Shown in pieces: positions 29,945 to 38,871 of a DNA stretch of 46,209 nucleotides. How positions within the stretch are numbered: the stretch's first letter is position 1; each line of letters opens with the position of its first letter. Below the pieces are notes generated by a model, which saw only the letters and a program-made list of their open reading frames with translations, was not told where the DNA came from and did not search any database. Made by a program: the position numbers and the translations under genes. Origin of the DNA: Dehalococcoidales bacterium (GTDB lineage: Bacteria; Chloroflexota; Dehalococcoidia; Dehalococcoidales; UBA5760); contig JAGGZY010000013.1 in assembly GCA_021161775.1 (NCBI GenBank), positions 1 to 46,209 on the forward strand, given 5' to 3'.

Positions 29945-29978
29945 CTTTTGAGAATAACAGGCAAAGGAGACATCATGT
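29945..29978 (+). repeat. 34-bp direct repeat, copy 2, leading into a 15-aa ORF (29975..30022)
   Basis: Same leader/RBS/ATG as 29410; encodes MSEKDEIDKLVLSRA*. Confidence 0.9.
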
Positions 29979-30038
29979 CAGAAAAAGACGAGATTGACAA
30001 ATTGGTATTGTCAAGAGCTTGACCTAACGAGAGTGTCT

Positions 30039-30062
30039 AAGAGGGGCGTCAGCCCCTCTTTT
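30039..30062 (+). terminator. Probable Rho-independent terminator
   Basis: AAGAGGGGC-GTCA-GCCCCTCTT followed by TT. Confidence 0.75.
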
Positions 30063-30160
30063 AATATTCCTCCCCCTCTCCTTTGAAGAAGAGGGGGATT
30101 TGAGAGGGTAAGGTAGATAACCCTTTAATTGCCACTAGTTTGCCCCTATGCTAGAATGCT

Positions 30161-31288
30161 TTGGTGGTAAGTAATAACGATATTAAATACGGGGTGGGAT
30201 TTAGTCTTATTCCCGGTGTCGGTCGGGTCAGGCTAAACCTGCTGGAAGGCTACTTCGGTAGTCTGGAAAATGCCTGGCAGGCAGGTCCTGATGAGCTGAG
30301 CTGTGCCGGGCTGGATAGCCATCTGATACACAGGATTACCTCCCAGCGACCCAGGATTTCTCTAGAAGCCGAGATGGAGAAGCTGGAGAACTGTGGGGTA
30401 ACAGCTTTTAGTTATCACGATACCCGATATCCACCTCGGCTCAAAGAGATATATGACTACCCGCCATTACTTTATGTCAAGGGAACACTGCTTCCTGATG
30501 ATGAGTGGTGTCTGGCAGTAGTCGGCACCCGCCGGGCAACAGTCTACGGGAGACAGGTAACCGAGGAGATAGTTACTGACCTGGTAAGAAGCCATATTAC
30601 CATCGTTAGCGGTTTAGCACGAGGGGTTGACTCAGTAGCCCATCGAGCAGCTCTAGAGAACGGCGGTCGGACCATTGCCGTGTTTGGTTGCGGTCTGGAT
30701 GTTATCTATCCTCGCGAGAATGCCGAACTGGCACGCCGCATCACTCAGCAAGGGGCGCTGATAAGTGAATACCCCTTAGGAACAGGGCCCCGACCTGACC
30801 GATTCCCGCGGCGTAATCGCATTATGAGTGGGCTTAGTCTAGGGGTATTAGCCACTGAAGCCGGAAAGGGTAGTGGAGCCCTGATTACGGCTCGTCTGGC
30901 ATTAGAGCAGAACCGAGAGGTGTTTGCCATCCCTGGAAGCGTTCTCTCCCCCACCAGCAGCGGCACCAATCACCTCATTCAGGAAGGAGCTAAGCTGGTA
31001 AGTAGCTATACCGATATTCTGGAGGAGCTGAATCTGACCGCGGTAGCCCACCAGATGGAGGTTAAGGAGATAGTCCCTGCCTCGGAGGATGAATCCCGAC
31101 TGCTAAAACAGCTAGGTGCTGCCCCAACCCACATTGATGAGCTCTGTCGGGGTAGCGGTTTGCCAATGTCACAGGTCAGTAGTACCCTGACAATGATGGA
31201 GCTTAAGGGTCTGGTCAAGCAGATAGGGGCGATGAACTATATTCTGGTGCGGGAAGCCAGAGAAGAATTTCGGGTAAGAGTGGACTAG
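30161..31288 (+). CDS. dprA: DNA processing protein DprA (TTG start)
   Basis: VVGTRRATVYGRQVTEEIV, SGLARGVDSVAHRAAL, GCGLDVIYPRENAEL, FPRRNRIMSGLS. Confidence 0.93.
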   Translation: MVVSNNDIKYGVGFSLIPGVGRVRLNLLEGYFGSLENAWQAGPDELSCAGLDSHLIHRITSQRPRISLEAEMEKLENCGVTAFSYHDTRYPPRLKEIYDYPPLLYVKGTLLPDDEWCLAVVGTRRATVYGRQVTEEIVTDLVRSHITIVSGLARGVDSVAHRAALENGGRTIAVFGCGLDVIYPRENAELARRITQQGALISEYPLGTGPRPDRFPRRNRIMSGLSLGVLATEAGKGSGALITARLALEQNREVFAIPGSVLSPTSSGTNHLIQEGAKLVSSYTDILEELNLTAVAHQMEVKEIVPASEDESRLLKQLGAAPTHIDELCRGSGLPMSQVSSTLTMMELKGLVKQIGAMNYILVREAREEFRVRVD

Positions 31289-31293
31289 CCATT

Positions 31294-33378
31294 ATGACAA
31301 CAAATCTGGTTATTGTAGAATCACCCGCCAAGGCAAGAACGCTAAGCAGGATACTGGGTCAGGATTATAATCTTATGGCTTCAATGGGTCACATCAGAGA
31401 CCTGCCCAAGGGTACCCTGGGGGTAGATGTGGAACATAATTTTTCCCCCAAATATGTAATCCCCCGAGATAAAGCCAAGGTGGTTAGGGAACTTAAACAG
31501 GCTGCCAGAGCGGCGCCGATGGTATATCTGGCTACTGACCCTGACCGTGAAGGGGAGGCTATTGCCTGGCATCTGGCTGAAGTAATCCGAGTAAACAAGG
31601 CTAATTATCATCGGGTTACCTTCCATGAGATAACCGAGCCTGCTATCAAGCTCGCCTTCAAGCAATCTCGCTCCATAGACATGAAACTGGTCAATGCCCA
31701 GCAAGCCCGACGGATTATGGACCGACTGGTGGGTTATAAGATTAGCCCCCTCCTGTGGCGAAAGGTGAGGCGGGGGCTTTCCGCCGGCCGGGTTCAATCA
31801 GTAGCCCTAAAGATTATTGCCGAACGACAGCGGGAGATTGATAAATTCACCCCTGAGGAATACTGGAGTATCGAGGCTAAGCTAACTAAAGAAACCCCGA
31901 CAGCCAGCTTTCAAGCCAAACTCATTAGCCTGGTCGGCGACCCCAAGCTAGTTATTCACAATCAGGCAGAAGCCACCGAGACCAGCGATGAGCTTAAAAC
32001 AGCCAGCTATAAGGTAGCCAAGGTAAAAATCAAGAAGGTAACCCGACAGCCAGCGCCACCGTTTATTACCAGCACCCTCCAGCAGGAAGCCTGGCGTAAG
32101 CTCCACTTCAGCGCCAAGCAGACGATGGCTATTGCTCAACAGCTCTTTGAGGGCTTACCCCTCGGCGACGAGGGCAGTGAGGGGCTAATTACCTATATGC
32201 GGACCGATTCTACCCGGGTGGCTCGCCCGGCTATTGTGGAAACTAGGGAGTTTATCACCGAGCGGTATGGTGCCGAGTTCATTCCCCCCCACGCCCGCAC
32301 CTTCTCCAGAACAGTCAAGGGAGCACAGGAAGCCCACGAAGCCATCCGTCCCACCCATATCTACCATGAGCCATCGCTGATTAAGCAATACCTCAATACC
32401 AATCAATTTCGGCTCTATCAGCTTATCTGGCAACGGATGGTCGCTAGCCAGATGGCGGCGGCGGTATTTAACAGCACCAGCGTTGATATTACGGCTAAAT
32501 GCCTCTCTAAGAATAGATACCTGTTTCGCGCCACAAGCTCTGTCCCTCTCTTCCGGGGATTTATGGCTCTCTATACCGAGGGCAAGGATGAGGCTGAAGA
32601 AAAGCCAGGCTCAGTACTTCCCCCGCTGGAAAAGGATGATGAGCTTAAACTGCTGGGGCTTTCCTCGGAGCAACACTTTACCCAACCCCCACCCCGGTTC
32701 ACCGAAGCCACCCTGATTAAAACCCTGGAGCAACGGGGTATTGGTCGCCCCAGTACCTACGCTACCATTCTATCTACCCTTCAGGGGCGGGAATATGTTA
32801 CCAAGGTTAAGGGTAGCTTTCAGCCCACCGAACTGGGAATGATAGTTAACGACCTGCTCGCTCCCTACTTTTCCGACATTATTAATGTTGACTTTACCGC
32901 TCATATGGAGGATGAACTGGACAATATCGCCAGTAACCAGCGGAATTGGGTGGAGGTGGTTCAGGATTTCTATACCCCCTTTGAGAAAAGTCTAAATCAC
33001 GCCACCGAACATATGGATAAGGTAAAACCGCCCGACGAGGTAACCGATGAGGTCTGTCCTAAATGTGGTAAGCCGTTGGTTATCAAGGTAGGCCGCTACG
33101 GAAAGTTTTTTGCCTGTAGTGGTTACCCGGAGTGTAAATACACCGCCTCTTACCAGATTAAGACGGGGGTTAAATGCCCGAAGTGCGGTGGGGAATTGGT
33201 CAAACGGAGAAGCAAAAAGGGTCGCATCTTCTACGGGTGTAGTAACTACCCGGAGTGTAAATTCGTTACCAACCTGAAGCCCCTCCCTCAACCCTGCCCC
33301 AAGTGCGGAGGACTGCTCACCGAATACCGCGGAAACCAGACAAAATGCTCAAGCTGCGACTATCAAGGGAAGCTTTAG
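31294..33378 (+). CDS. topA: DNA topoisomerase I, type IA, with C-terminal zinc fingers
   Basis: LVIVESPAKARTLSRILG, YLATDPDREGEAIAWHL, GLITYMRTDSTR, three CPKCG zinc-finger modules. Confidence 0.96.
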   Translation: MTTNLVIVESPAKARTLSRILGQDYNLMASMGHIRDLPKGTLGVDVEHNFSPKYVIPRDKAKVVRELKQAARAAPMVYLATDPDREGEAIAWHLAEVIRVNKANYHRVTFHEITEPAIKLAFKQSRSIDMKLVNAQQARRIMDRLVGYKISPLLWRKVRRGLSAGRVQSVALKIIAERQREIDKFTPEEYWSIEAKLTKETPTASFQAKLISLVGDPKLVIHNQAEATETSDELKTASYKVAKVKIKKVTRQPAPPFITSTLQQEAWRKLHFSAKQTMAIAQQLFEGLPLGDEGSEGLITYMRTDSTRVARPAIVETREFITERYGAEFIPPHARTFSRTVKGAQEAHEAIRPTHIYHEPSLIKQYLNTNQFRLYQLIWQRMVASQMAAAVFNSTSVDITAKCLSKNRYLFRATSSVPLFRGFMALYTEGKDEAEEKPGSVLPPLEKDDELKLLGLSSEQHFTQPPPRFTEATLIKTLEQRGIGRPSTYATILSTLQGREYVTKVKGSFQPTELGMIVNDLLAPYFSDIINVDFTAHMEDELDNIASNQRNWVEVVQDFYTPFEKSLNHATEHMDKVKPPDEVTDEVCPKCGKPLVIKVGRYGKFFACSGYPECKYTASYQIKTGVKCPKCGGELVKRRSKKGRIFYGCSNYPECKFVTNLKPLPQPCPKCGGLLTEYRGNQTKCSSCDYQGKL

Positions 33379-33515
33379 ACACCGCCCCCAGTGCTAGGCA
33401 TTAAAAACCCCTCTAATTATTCTCCGCTATTTTAGTAAATAGGTTTGTGTAACTAGATTTTTGCCTTATTTTCATAATATAATCGTCTTATATACTAAAT
33501 AAGTAAGAAAAAGGC

Positions 33516-33544
33516 TTGACATCCTAAAAATAGTGTGTTATTAT
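33516..33544 (+). promoter_or_regulatory. Sigma70-type promoter: TTGACA, 17-bp spacer, TATTAT
   Basis: ttgaca 33516..33521, spacer 33522..33538, tattat 33539..33544, upstream of the cassette's first gene. Confidence 0.75.
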
Positions 33545-33581
33545 CTCAGTTAGAAATAGATATTTGGTGGAGGAGCTTTAA

Positions 33582-33809
33582 ATGACAAAGCTGAATAATG
33601 AGACACCGGAAGAGCGATTCAAAAGGATTGCTGAATTAAGGACTAACGCTGTTCTAGACAGGCTCAGGATATTAGGTAATTTATCCAACCGGCAAATGTA
33701 TAGCTACTCCGAAGAAGACATTGATAAAATCTTCTCGGCTATAACTAAACAGATTAAAGAAGTCAGAGCAAAATTCAACTCTCGGAAAGGAGAAAGGTTT
33801 AAACTATGA
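33582..33809 (+). CDS. Small conserved-looking protein (75 aa), first gene of accessory cassette
   Basis: Preceded by gtggaggag RBS; MTKLNNETPEERFKRIAELRTNAVLDRLRILGNLSNRQMYSYSEEDIDKIFSAITKQIKEVRAKF; overlaps next ORF. Confidence 0.75.
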   Translation: MTKLNNETPEERFKRIAELRTNAVLDRLRILGNLSNRQMYSYSEEDIDKIFSAITKQIKEVRAKFNSRKGERFKL

Positions 33810-33823
33810 AAATGGGAGGCAAA

Positions 33824-35638
33824 ATGAAGAAGAGAGAGGTAAATTTAGGACGCACCGATGAAAATATTGCTGACCAATATCCTATTCCTCATCTTTGTGA
33901 GGCTCTCCAAAAGGATGCGGGACAGAACTCATGGGATGCGAGGGCAACTAAAAAAGGAAAAGCCTGGAAATCGGTGTTTAGGTATATTCCCCAATTAAAT
34001 AGCCTAACCATAGAGGACTTTGGAACCCTCGGAATGAATGCAAAGAGATGGAAAGAGTACCAAAGCTTGTGGGACACAGCCAAAGCTGAAAAACCAACAT
34101 TAGGAGCGCGTGGTCAAGGAAAGTTCTTATTTCATTACTATGCTAAAAATAAGCTTGTTCTGACTGAAAGTATTGACGAGGAGAAAAATTATCGTTTCTC
34201 GTTTGGCACTAGTGAAGAATATGATGATGAAAACAAAAAACTAGAGGATTTTATTCCCAATGCAAAACCGCTAGACCACCAAGGAACACGTATCTGGATT
34301 ATGGATTTAAAACAAGAACTCAGGGATGAACTACTCGACTCAAAGCGTTTTATGAATTATATCGCAGCAACTTGGTGGGAAATTATTAGGAACTGGAATG
34401 CTACCTTTATTGTTAACTTCGACGGCACTGACCACAAAGTAATGCTTCCTGAATTACCGGTTGCCGAAAAAGAAAGAGTATTCCCTAACGAAAAGATTAG
34501 TGACTTGGGTAAAGTAAAGAAGTTCGTACTACGTTATTGTAAAGACGAAGTACCCGAACTTCTTCGAGGTATAGCGGTGCAAAGAGGGGGAATGACAATA
34601 CTTAGGCTCCCTGTTTCCGCTGAGGAAACGATTAAAAATAAGATTTACGGATATTGTACTTTTGACGAAGATTTAGAAGAGCAATTAAAGGAGGTGGAAC
34701 TTCCAAATCACTTTGGTTTTAGCCCCAAAAAAGCTTGGAACCACGCCAGAGAGTATATAAGAAGGAAATCAGATGGGTTTGCTCAAGAGATTAGCCCAGT
34801 AAGGAAGAGAGAGATAACCCTACCCCAAGATTTGATAACAAGAGCAGTCCTCATCGTTAACAATCTAGTTAGAGAATACGCCCCGGAACTAGCTGCCGAG
34901 GTAACTGGCCCTGGCGGGGGTAAAAAGCCTGTTGAAAACCCGTACGGGAAAAGACCTCTATCGGATATAAGAATTGACACCTTTAGGGGTAATGCTAGGA
35001 AATTGGAATATGACGAATCACTTATAACAGAGTGCGAGCTTGTTAATGATACTGATAACGCCGCAAAACTACAGCTAAAGATAGAGGTTAGGCATGAAGA
35101 AGGTGACTTGAAGTTTAACCCGAGATATACAATCGTCCTTGATGGCAATAAGAGAGAAAGGATTGATATACCACTTGTTGACTTCCAAGAAAATATTGAC
35201 AAGCCCGGAGAATATAAGGCGACTGCTGTTTTAGAAAATGTAGAAGAAACAGAACCTCACACACGCTCATTTACCTTTTATTTGCATGAAGAGCCTCCGC
35301 CTTCAAGAGGAAGGGTATTCCTAAGCACCATGAGGTTTTTGTATGGCAAAGGTAAACCTTTTGAGAGAAGCAAGCAGTTACCATTAACAGATAAAGCGGT
35401 TCTCTACATTATTTTTGACCACCCTGATTTTGCACATGTGAGGGAGGCAGCAGGCTCCAAGAAAGCCCGGAAAGAAGAGATATTTCTTTACTCGATTAAG
35501 TGCGGTATAGATGAAGCTATACAGAAGTTGCTTGAATTTAGGTATAATGAAGGTCAGTTAGATACAGATGAGATACGGGTAATTAAAGATAAGTGCGATG
35601 CAATGTATTATGACGCAGTATCAAGTCCCATGGCATAA
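33824..35638 (+). CDS. GHKL (Hsp90/MutL/MORC-like) ATPase with C-terminal extension
   Basis: N-box-like DAGQNSWDA, D-x-G-x-x-G-M-like EDFGTLGM, G2-like GARGQGKF, HQGTRIWI; probable start MKKREVN at 33824 with gggaggc RBS (ORF starts 33806). Confidence 0.75.
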   Translation: MKKREVNLGRTDENIADQYPIPHLCEALQKDAGQNSWDARATKKGKAWKSVFRYIPQLNSLTIEDFGTLGMNAKRWKEYQSLWDTAKAEKPTLGARGQGKFLFHYYAKNKLVLTESIDEEKNYRFSFGTSEEYDDENKKLEDFIPNAKPLDHQGTRIWIMDLKQELRDELLDSKRFMNYIAATWWEIIRNWNATFIVNFDGTDHKVMLPELPVAEKERVFPNEKISDLGKVKKFVLRYCKDEVPELLRGIAVQRGGMTILRLPVSAEETIKNKIYGYCTFDEDLEEQLKEVELPNHFGFSPKKAWNHAREYIRRKSDGFAQEISPVRKREITLPQDLITRAVLIVNNLVREYAPELAAEVTGPGGGKKPVENPYGKRPLSDIRIDTFRGNARKLEYDESLITECELVNDTDNAAKLQLKIEVRHEEGDLKFNPRYTIVLDGNKRERIDIPLVDFQENIDKPGEYKATAVLENVEETEPHTRSFTFYLHEEPPPSRGRVFLSTMRFLYGKGKPFERSKQLPLTDKAVLYIIFDHPDFAHVREAAGSKKARKEEIFLYSIKCGIDEAIQKLLEFRYNEGQLDTDEIRVIKDKCDAMYYDAVSSPMA

Positions 35639-35670
35639 CCCAAGAAAAATTGACAAAGGAATTTACGATT

Positions 35671-36246
35671 ATGGCAAAGAGGAAAAGGGAGAGCATAGTA
35701 AGAAGAGATACAATCCAGTGGGGCGGAAAGGACATAGAAGTTGATATATTTGATGCGAAGGTCATCCTAGGCAGTGGCGAAGAACTCGAAAGCATTGAGG
35801 AGTTGTTAATAGAAGAAGAAATAGAGAAGGCAGTCCAAGCTGGACTAAAACAGATAGACACCATTGCACAAAGATATCCCGATAAAGTGGAAAATATATG
35901 GTACTGCTATGAAGTAGGCAAAATACTTCAGTTTGTAGATACCAAGGGATTTACTGACAGGAAAGGACTTATCTGGCGCAGAATGGCATATGACCTTCGC
36001 CCAGACTTGTTTGGGGGCAAAAAGAAAAATCCTGAAGAGGCAAAAAGATACCCTGAGACCATGTATCATCTTGGCAAGCAGCCTCAAAAAGCCATTAAGA
36101 GAGCTTCTTTTGATCAGTGGTATGAAATACTAAAGTTTAAGGATGTTTATAAAGATAGAGACCTACTTGAACAGGTTCTTAATGTATGTGAACAGGGACT
36201 ATCTAGCGTTCAGTTACGTCAAAAAATTAAAGACCTCAGAGGGTAG
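35671..36246 (+). CDS. Accessory protein of unknown function, predicted helical; third cassette gene
   Basis: ATG 35671; ENIWYCYEVGKILQFVDTKGFTDRKGLIWRRMAYDLRPDLFGGKKKNPEEAKRYPETMYHLGKQPQKAIKRASFDQWYEILKF. Confidence 0.65.
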   Translation: MAKRKRESIVRRDTIQWGGKDIEVDIFDAKVILGSGEELESIEELLIEEEIEKAVQAGLKQIDTIAQRYPDKVENIWYCYEVGKILQFVDTKGFTDRKGLIWRRMAYDLRPDLFGGKKKNPEEAKRYPETMYHLGKQPQKAIKRASFDQWYEILKFKDVYKDRDLLEQVLNVCEQGLSSVQLRQKIKDLRG

Positions 36247-36338
36247 CTCCCCTGCCGCTGACTAGCTCAATACTCTACATAAATAAAGAAAGCCAGACAT
36301 ATTTGCTAACGACATAGAAAACCTAGTAAAGTTAATTA

Positions 36339-37253
36339 GTGCAAGAGGTATTTAACCGATATATAAATTACCTGGAGGCAGAGCGAAACGCCTCACGCTA
36401 CACGGTGCGTAACTATACCCACGACCTGATGAACTTTTTTAGCTTTCTTAATGGCGAGGGGATTAGTTCACTAAATGAGGTAGACCGGCTTATCATTCGG
36501 GATTACCTCGCCTACCTGCTGGATGAGGGACTGGTTAAAGCCAGCATTGCCCGCAAATTATCGGCGATTCGTTCCTTCTACCGCTACCTGCTGAGGGAGA
36601 AGATAGTTTCCGTAAGCCCCGTCGCCAATACCTCATCCCCCAAACTGGACAAGCGATTGCCTATCTTTCTTACCCTGGATGAAGTGATGCGACTTCTGGA
36701 AGCCCCCGATTTAACTACCCCTCAGGGGCAGCGCGACCGGGCTCTACTTGAGCTACTCTACGCCTCCGGGCTCAGGGTAAGTGAGCTGGTCGGACTAAAT
36801 ATAGCTGGGGTTAATCTGAAGGATAAGGAGATACGGGTGCTGGGCAAAGGGGCTAAGGAACGGCTGGTGCTGATAGGGAACCCTGCTGCTATGGCGTTAA
36901 GGACCTATCTTAATCAGGGAAGGCTCAAGCTACTCGGTGAAAAAATTACCCCGGCCCTATTTATTAGCCGTGATGGGAAACGCCTCATCGCCCGCCGAGT
37001 AGAGAAGCTGGTGGGAAAATACCGCCGCCTAGCCGGTATCACCAAACGGGTTCACCCTCACACCCTGCGTCACACCTTTGCCACTCATCTCCTTGATGGC
37101 GGGGCTGATTTAAGGGTGGTGCAAGAGCTTTTAGGACACGCCAATCTAGCCTCCACCCAGATTTATACCCATGTTACCAAAACCCGAGCCCGAAAAGTCT
37201 ACCTCTCCGCTCACCCGATGGCTCAGGAGAAGACTAATGAACCTCAGGAATAG
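36339..37253 (+). CDS. Tyrosine recombinase XerC/XerD-like (GTG start)
   Basis: N-terminal SAM-like domain, LLYASGLRVSELVGL, HPHTLRHTFATHLLDGGADLRVVQELLGHANLASTQIYTHVT. Confidence 0.92.
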   Translation: MQEVFNRYINYLEAERNASRYTVRNYTHDLMNFFSFLNGEGISSLNEVDRLIIRDYLAYLLDEGLVKASIARKLSAIRSFYRYLLREKIVSVSPVANTSSPKLDKRLPIFLTLDEVMRLLEAPDLTTPQGQRDRALLELLYASGLRVSELVGLNIAGVNLKDKEIRVLGKGAKERLVLIGNPAAMALRTYLNQGRLKLLGEKITPALFISRDGKRLIARRVEKLVGKYRRLAGITKRVHPHTLRHTFATHLLDGGADLRVVQELLGHANLASTQIYTHVTKTRARKVYLSAHPMAQEKTNEPQE

Positions 37254-38310
37254 ACTGGAGAAGCTACGCCAGAGGCTAGCCGAAAAGGAGCTTGATGCTA
37301 TCCTCGTTTCACAAGCAGAGAATCGACGCTATCTCTCGGGATTCGACGGCTCAGACGGCTACCTGCTCATTACCCCCGAGGATGCTATTCTGGCTACTGA
37401 TAGCCGATATCTAGAGCAAGCCAGAAATCAGACCGACTATCAACTCTTTCCCGCAAATGGCACTATGAATAGCTGGCTAACTGAGCTACTAACCGGGCTA
37501 AATCTAAGGGGACTGGGATTTGAAACCGATATTAGCTTTTCCCTTTACCAGAGGTTATCTGATATACTAAATAGGGTATCACCCCAGACCCAGCTTATCC
37601 CGATAGAGGGATGGATAGAATCCCTGCGCAGTGTAAAAGAGGCTGCGGAGGTTAAGCTTATTACTCGGGCGGCGGCGATAAGTGATGCCGCTATCGAGCA
37701 TATTATGGATGCTATTCGTCCTGGGATGACCGAGCAAGCCGTTGCTTGGGAGATAGAGAAGTTCATGCGGGAGCAAGGTAGTGAGGCAATCCCCTTTGAG
37801 GTCATAGTCGCCTCAGGTACTAATTCCGCTCTGCCCCACGCCAGACCATCCCTAAAGCCTATCGGCGAAGGGGAGCCGATAATTATTGATATCGGAGCCA
37901 GGGTTAATGGCTACTGTAGCGACCTCAGTCGCACCCTGTATCTGGGTAGCCCCGATGAGACCTTCCGTCGGGTATATGATAGCGTACTCGGGGCACAGCT
38001 AACGGCGATAGCCACTGTTGAGGAGGGAATGACCGGAGGTGAAGCTGATAGTATGGCTAGGATAGTGATTGATGAGTCTGGCTATGGTAATGCCTTCAGT
38101 CACGCCTTGGGTCACGGTGTTGGTTTAGCAGTTCACGAGCTTCCCCGGTTGGGACCTAATTCGAAAGACAAACTGACTAACAATATGGTATTTACGATTG
38201 AACCAGGTATCTACCTTCCCGGATGGGGAGGGGTAAGACTTGAGGATTTAGTAATCATGGAGAAGGGTAAGATAAAGCTAATTTCAAAATCCAAAAGGAT
38301 GGGAGTCTAA
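37237..38310 (+). CDS. Xaa-Pro aminopeptidase/dipeptidase, M24 family (start possibly 37171)
   Basis: SGFDGSDGYLLIT, ASGTNSALPHARPS, IIDIGARVNGYCSDLSRTLYLG, HALGHGVGLAVHELPRLG, TIEPGIYLPGWGGVRLED. Confidence 0.92.
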   Translation: MNLRNRLEKLRQRLAEKELDAILVSQAENRRYLSGFDGSDGYLLITPEDAILATDSRYLEQARNQTDYQLFPANGTMNSWLTELLTGLNLRGLGFETDISFSLYQRLSDILNRVSPQTQLIPIEGWIESLRSVKEAAEVKLITRAAAISDAAIEHIMDAIRPGMTEQAVAWEIEKFMREQGSEAIPFEVIVASGTNSALPHARPSLKPIGEGEPIIIDIGARVNGYCSDLSRTLYLGSPDETFRRVYDSVLGAQLTAIATVEEGMTGGEADSMARIVIDESGYGNAFSHALGHGVGLAVHELPRLGPNSKDKLTNNMVFTIEPGIYLPGWGGVRLEDLVIMEKGKIKLISKSKRMGV

Positions 38311-38311
38311 T

Positions 38312-38869
38312 ATGCTGAGCAGCAGTGAGCTAAGAAAAGGGGTTACCATTGAATATGACGGTAAGTTGTATCAGGTTATTGACTATCAGCATATCAAGAT
38401 GAAGCGAACGGCACTGGCTCGGGTCAAGCTACGGGATGTCAGGGATGGGCATACCATTGAGCAAACCTTTCAGAATACCGAGAAGTTCGTTCGCGCCCGA
38501 CTGGACTACCGTGATATGCAATACCTGTACTGCGACGGCGATTTTTACTACTTTATGGATGAGGAAAACTACGAGCAACTCCCGCTAAGCAAAGAACAGT
38601 TAGGCGACGCTGTTAACTACCTGAAGGAGAATATGTCGCTACAGATAGCCAGTTATAAGGGGGAGCTAATTGGGGTAGAGATGCCACTGACTGTTGAGCT
38701 CAAGGTAGTTGAGACCGAGCCCGGTTTCCGAGGGAACACCGCCAACACAGCTACCAAACCAGCAACGCTAGAGACAGGGCTCACTATTCCGGTTCCCCTG
38801 TTCGTTAATAAGGGAAACACTATTAAGATTGACACCCGCAGTGGTAATTATCTGGAGAGGGTAAATTAA
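38312..38869 (+). CDS. efp: Elongation factor P
   Basis: SSELRKGVTIEYDGKLYQVIDYQHIKMKRTALARVKLRDVRDGHTIEQTF, C-terminal IKIDTRSGNYLERVN. Confidence 0.95.
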   Translation: MLSSSELRKGVTIEYDGKLYQVIDYQHIKMKRTALARVKLRDVRDGHTIEQTFQNTEKFVRARLDYRDMQYLYCDGDFYYFMDEENYEQLPLSKEQLGDAVNYLKENMSLQIASYKGELIGVEMPLTVELKVVETEPGFRGNTANTATKPATLETGLTIPVPLFVNKGNTIKIDTRSGNYLERVN

Positions 38870-38871
38870 TC

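Noticed and set aside
36339-37253. Xer-type recombinase as an integrase of the GHKL cassette
   Set aside because: Sequence looks like a housekeeping XerC/D and it is packed with pepP and efp; no att repeats flanking the cassette were found, so a mobile-element call is not supported.
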